Positions 60,801 to 64,000 of a DNA stretch of 64,000 bases are shown piece by piece (positions within the stretch are counted from its first letter, which is position 1; each line of letters starts with the position of its first letter). The notes below the pieces were generated by a model that was given only the letters and a program-made list of their open reading frames with translations, searched no databases and was not told where the DNA came from. A program made the translations under genes and the position numbers. The DNA comes from Synanceia verrucosa (lineage: Eukaryota; Chordata; Actinopteri; Perciformes; Synanceiidae), in the NCBI GenBank assembly GCA_029721515.1, contig CM056558.1, positions 11,997,240 to 12,061,239 of the forward strand. The letters are read 5' to 3'.

Positions 60801-63433
60801 TTGTTCTGGCTTTTGTCCTGTCACACATTAACATTGCAAAAGACAGTTGTTGGAAATATTCCTTTGCATAATTTTCTGTTGTTATGCCACTCTCCCCCTC
60901 TTTTCCTTGCCCCACTTTCTAGTCACACTTGGAATTTTTGAGTCATAGTTTTGATTAGGTTTCATCTGGACGGCCTATTCATTGACAAATACTGAACTCT
61001 CTTTCAAAGTAGATCCTCTGTACATGTTTTGTAAAGTGTTTAGTCCAATGCCAAATTCAATAAACAGCGTAGCTTGCAAGATCCAAGGAGCTGTACAAGG
61101 AAAAACATATTCATTATGTCAAATTGAATTAAGCAACATTGAATGTGTCAACTTGAATGAGCTCCACTGCTATAAGTCAGTACAAGGTATTCTGTTTACA
61201 CCGTATACTTGAGGAAGTGAGGAAAGAAATTAGTCGTTTAGGGTTTTCTTTTGACAATATCCTTGTAAGTGCATTGTTTTTGTTACACTTAATGTGTAAG
61301 ACACTTTTTTTGTCTGTCACTTAGCTTGTGATCATATTGCTCATAGTGATCATATTGCTTTTTGAAAGGAAAACTTTCAAAAAAACTAAAGCATGAATAT
61401 GAGCAATTTTTTGGGGTTTTTAATCCTACGCAGAAATGCCGATGTGATCATCCCATTCCAAACATTCCATGTCGTATTCTTAGTATGACAAGTAGTATTT
61501 TTTGTCTGTTTTGTTCTGTTTAATCAAGCAAAATCCATTGTCATTGAAGCAAATAGCAGCACAAAACATTGCTTCTGTAAGAGCTTACAGAAAAATGAGA
61601 GAAGATAATGGAGGGGTAGAGAAAATGTATATTGAATGTCATGTGTTGAAAGGTGATGCCTTGCAGGTATGATACCAAATCACCAGTCCTTCTTAAAAAA
61701 GATTTCTTTTTGTCACGCAGTGCTATATTTTAAGTTTACAACCGTTTCTGTTCACACAGCTCACAGTTTAAACAAGCAGATCTCTTTCATTTTTCAAGGT
61801 GTTCCCTGAATGCTTTGACTTCATCTGCCTAGCAGATGGAAGGAATGAATTGCAGTCCCTACCGGTGTAACTATAATCCAGTATCTCAGGAACCCAGAAA
61901 TAGTGAATAGTCCATGGCTTTGCAATTATATTATTACACTTCCCTGCCCAGTTAATGTCCGTTCACAGAGCAGCTGCTCCACACTGAATTCTTTTCATGG
62001 CCTATATTAGTCTCATGTTTTATCTGTGTAAGACCCTTTTTTTAATACCATTGTTCACCACTTGAAAACATCAGGTTTAAACACAGAGAAAGTGTGTGCA
62101 TCCTGGACATTGTTTAGTTAATCTTAACATGTCACAGAGCACCCTCCTGCAGGGCTGCTAATGCCACTGTCGGGCCAAGGAGTCAGATAGTAGTAGAGGA
62201 GGTCTGGATGGTATTAGAGGAGGTTGTAGCAGTGTAAGGTTCAAATTTAAGTAGTTAACAGACAATTGGTACTGCCATGCCGTGCAGTTAGTTTTGCGGT
62301 CATTTGGAGACTTCCATTTCTGAAGTTGCCAGCCTGCCCTGCTGTGGTTCCTGCATCGCTCTGTTTATTTCGCAGTGGGAATCGACATTTTGACTGTGAA
62401 CATGAATCATCAGCTTTTAGGGGCCTTCCTAAATTACAAAACAGTATTAATCACTTTCAACAGTTTCAGTTCTTTTGATTTAAAAAAATTAAACCTATTA
62501 CAAGATTAGATGCAATAGTAATTTAATTACATTGTCCTTATTCCGCTATTCTGCATTAAGATAAAATGAAAGCGGCACATGTGGCCAGTTTGATTTGAAG
62601 ATGCTGTTCAGTGCACACATAGTTTTCATGCAAAACATAATTTTTCAGACAGCCAAGACCACAGAGATTTATGTGTGTGAGAGACATAATTATAATGTGG
62701 CTCATTATCCACTAGTTGAATTAATGGACAATGATAACTTTGTCAGTGCAATATTTTGCAGTTGCATTTAAACACTGAGAATGGAAGTTGGTATCCTTGG
62801 AGCTGTATTTACACAAACAACACTGTCACTGGTATTAAAGCGTCATAGTCATAGTCAACATTGTATCTAGAGATGTTCATTAACTATTTTTATCCTCCTT
62901 TAATACTTGCATATATATGGAAGCCTGTTTTTCTTTGTAGATTAGTAAGGCCAAGAAATGGTCAATACAATTTTCCAATTAAATATGGGACTTTCTTTGT
63001 GAAATGTTTGAATCAAATATTGCTTCCATCCCACATAATCCCTCTCTTTTTAGTATTGGTTTGCTAGGTTGATATGTAGCATTAGCTATGACTGTTACCA
63101 TTTAGGTTACCATTTTACAGGGTTGTTTAATGAGACATGTTTTGATACTCAAGGCCCCATGCTAAACTTACTGTAGAGAATTGTGACGAGGGCAATGGGC
63201 ATTACTAGGAGCCCCACCAACAGATCAGCCACAGCAAGTGACATCAGAAAGTAGTTGGTGGCATTCTGCAGCTTTCTTTCAAGTGACACAGCAAGAATGA
63301 CCAGGATGTTTCCTCCAATAGTGGGAATGATGACCATGACAATAAGCAGGGCAGCCCATTTCAGCTGAACCACAGGCGCTTCTCCTGACTGTGAGCTGTC
63401 AGCCTCGAGTGGAGCCACAACAGCTTGAGACAT
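57885..63433 (-). CDS. htr2b: 5-hydroxytryptamine receptor 2B (three coding exons)
   Basis: Gq-coupled serotonin receptor of the plasma membrane. Exons on the minus strand: 63433-63172, 60312-60112, 58843-57885; 1422 nt, 473 aa (human is 481). Phases join at both introns, located after TM2 and in TM4 as in the 5-HT2 family. Visible: TM1 ~27-51; TM2 with the sodium-site Asp ~70 (LAVAD); TM3 with the amine-binding Asp ~105 (LFLDVLF); DRY ~122-124; EL2 cysteine and N-H-T glycosylation motif; TM6 MWCPFF; TM7 NPLVY; C-terminal Ser-Arg-Val, a class I PDZ-type ligand. I chose the ATG at 63433 because its context (GCACCATG) is good and no other in-frame ATG precedes it before a stop; GTG at 63538 is not a credible start. 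This gives a short extracellular N-terminus (~26 aa) without an N-glycosylation motif. Nested inside PSMD1 intron 16, opposite strand, as in human. Confidence 0.96.
58844..60111 (-). other. HTR2B intron 2
   Basis: GT (60111-60110) to AG (58845-58844) on the minus strand. AT-rich, with a short AT microsatellite near 59660-59674; nothing else recognised. Confidence 0.6.
60313..63171 (-). other. HTR2B intron 1
   Basis: GTAAGT donor at 63171 and CTCTTTAG acceptor ending at 60313 (minus strand). No repeat or exon recognised. Confidence 0.6.
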
Positions 63434-64000
63434 GGTGCTGCAGAGGTTACAGCAGGCCTTAGCGTGGGTCGGGGCTCTGATCCTTCTGGTGTTGGACACT
63501 CGGTCAGCATGGTCACTGCGTCCCACAGGCAAGGACACAGAGTAGGACGGGACTGCCCAGGGTCAATGCACAGGAGGCTTCATATACCTTGTGCCCTGGA
63601 CACACCAAAAGGAGTAGCTCAAAATCAGTACTCCAGTGCTTGGAGGGGACAAGAAAAAAATGGTCCACACTGCAAACTCCAATTCTGGCAATAATCCCAA
63701 TGCGATTAGTACTTCCACAGTGAGATAGTTAGCAGGTGTCCTCACTTTCCCAGGCAGTTTATGGTCATCAACTGTGGCATCTTATGAAGAGCAAATGGGT
63801 CTGTTAAAGGAACAGACATACATTGTTACCAATTCACTTTAATTTGTATGTATCATGGAGGGATGGTTATCATAGCAAATGAGCAGGGTCTTTACCATAA
63901 TGTGTAAACAGTAATGTCACCACACTGGAAATTTGTTTCCATTAATATGGAAACAAGTCAAACAATCAATTTCTTTTGCGTTAGTCATTTATTTTATCTA
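63434..64000 (-). other. HTR2B 5' UTR/flank and PSMD1 intron 16
   Basis: Sequence upstream of the HTR2B start. The frame runs open from 63433 back to a TGA near 63565 but has no ATG. Human HTR2B has a non-coding first exon, so a splice acceptor and further 5' exon may lie here or beyond the edge; I could not place it. Confidence 0.4.

Noticed and set aside
63434..63538. N-terminal extension of HTR2B beginning at 63538
   Set aside because: The codon there is GTG, not ATG, and no ATG occurs in the open frame upstream of 63433.

Overview
This window is vertebrate nuclear DNA, almost certainly from a ray-finned (teleost) fish. It is AT-rich, with GT-AG introns and long CA/GT microsatellites. It carries tRNA-derived SINEs, CR1/L2/Rex1-like LINE fragments and hAT-type DNA transposons of the kinds common in teleosts. 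It also has the vertebrate gene order C2orf72 - PSMD1 - HTR2B, with HTR2B nested on the opposite strand inside a PSMD1 intron, as in human 2q37.

Layout. 1-38.8 kb is a gene-poor stretch with no recognisable conserved protein gene. It holds mobile-element debris: SINEs at 112-422 and 10227-10451; a TIR element at 6776-9088 carrying a LINE; an inverted second copy at 23317-24423 carrying a hAT-like insert and a perfect 22-bp hairpin; a fold-back element at 33644-34288; and LINE/SINE tails near 36.4-37.0 kb. It also holds microsatellites and several GC-richer blocks that look like candidate cis-regulatory DNA. Two ~260-bp blocks, 4550-4813 and 30871-31136, are paralogous copies of one element about 26 kb apart.

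38.8-40.85 kb holds a candidate small spliced gene, 3-4 exons with matching intron phases and a 101-131 aa product, that I cannot assign to a family. 41.4-43.14 kb is a decayed LINE on the minus strand. 43.7-45.57 kb is a three-exon C2orf72-like gene. From 46.77 kb PSMD1 (26S proteasome non-ATPase subunit 1, Rpn2) runs on the plus strand; sixteen coding exons (about 628 codons) lie in the window and the rest is beyond the right edge. Its intron 6 carries a 1.2-kb hAT element with an 8-bp target duplication. The end of exon 7 and its splice donor are tandemly duplicated (235-bp unit). HTR2B (serotonin 2B receptor, 473 aa, three coding exons, minus strand) lies inside PSMD1 intron 16, from 63433 down to 57885.

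The genes do not form a pathway. PSMD1 is a housekeeping proteasome gene, HTR2B a Gq-coupled receptor and C2orf72 is uncharacterised; their linkage reflects conserved synteny. Exon boundaries were set by eye from splice signals, frame continuity and remembered family sequences. No alignment or database search was run.
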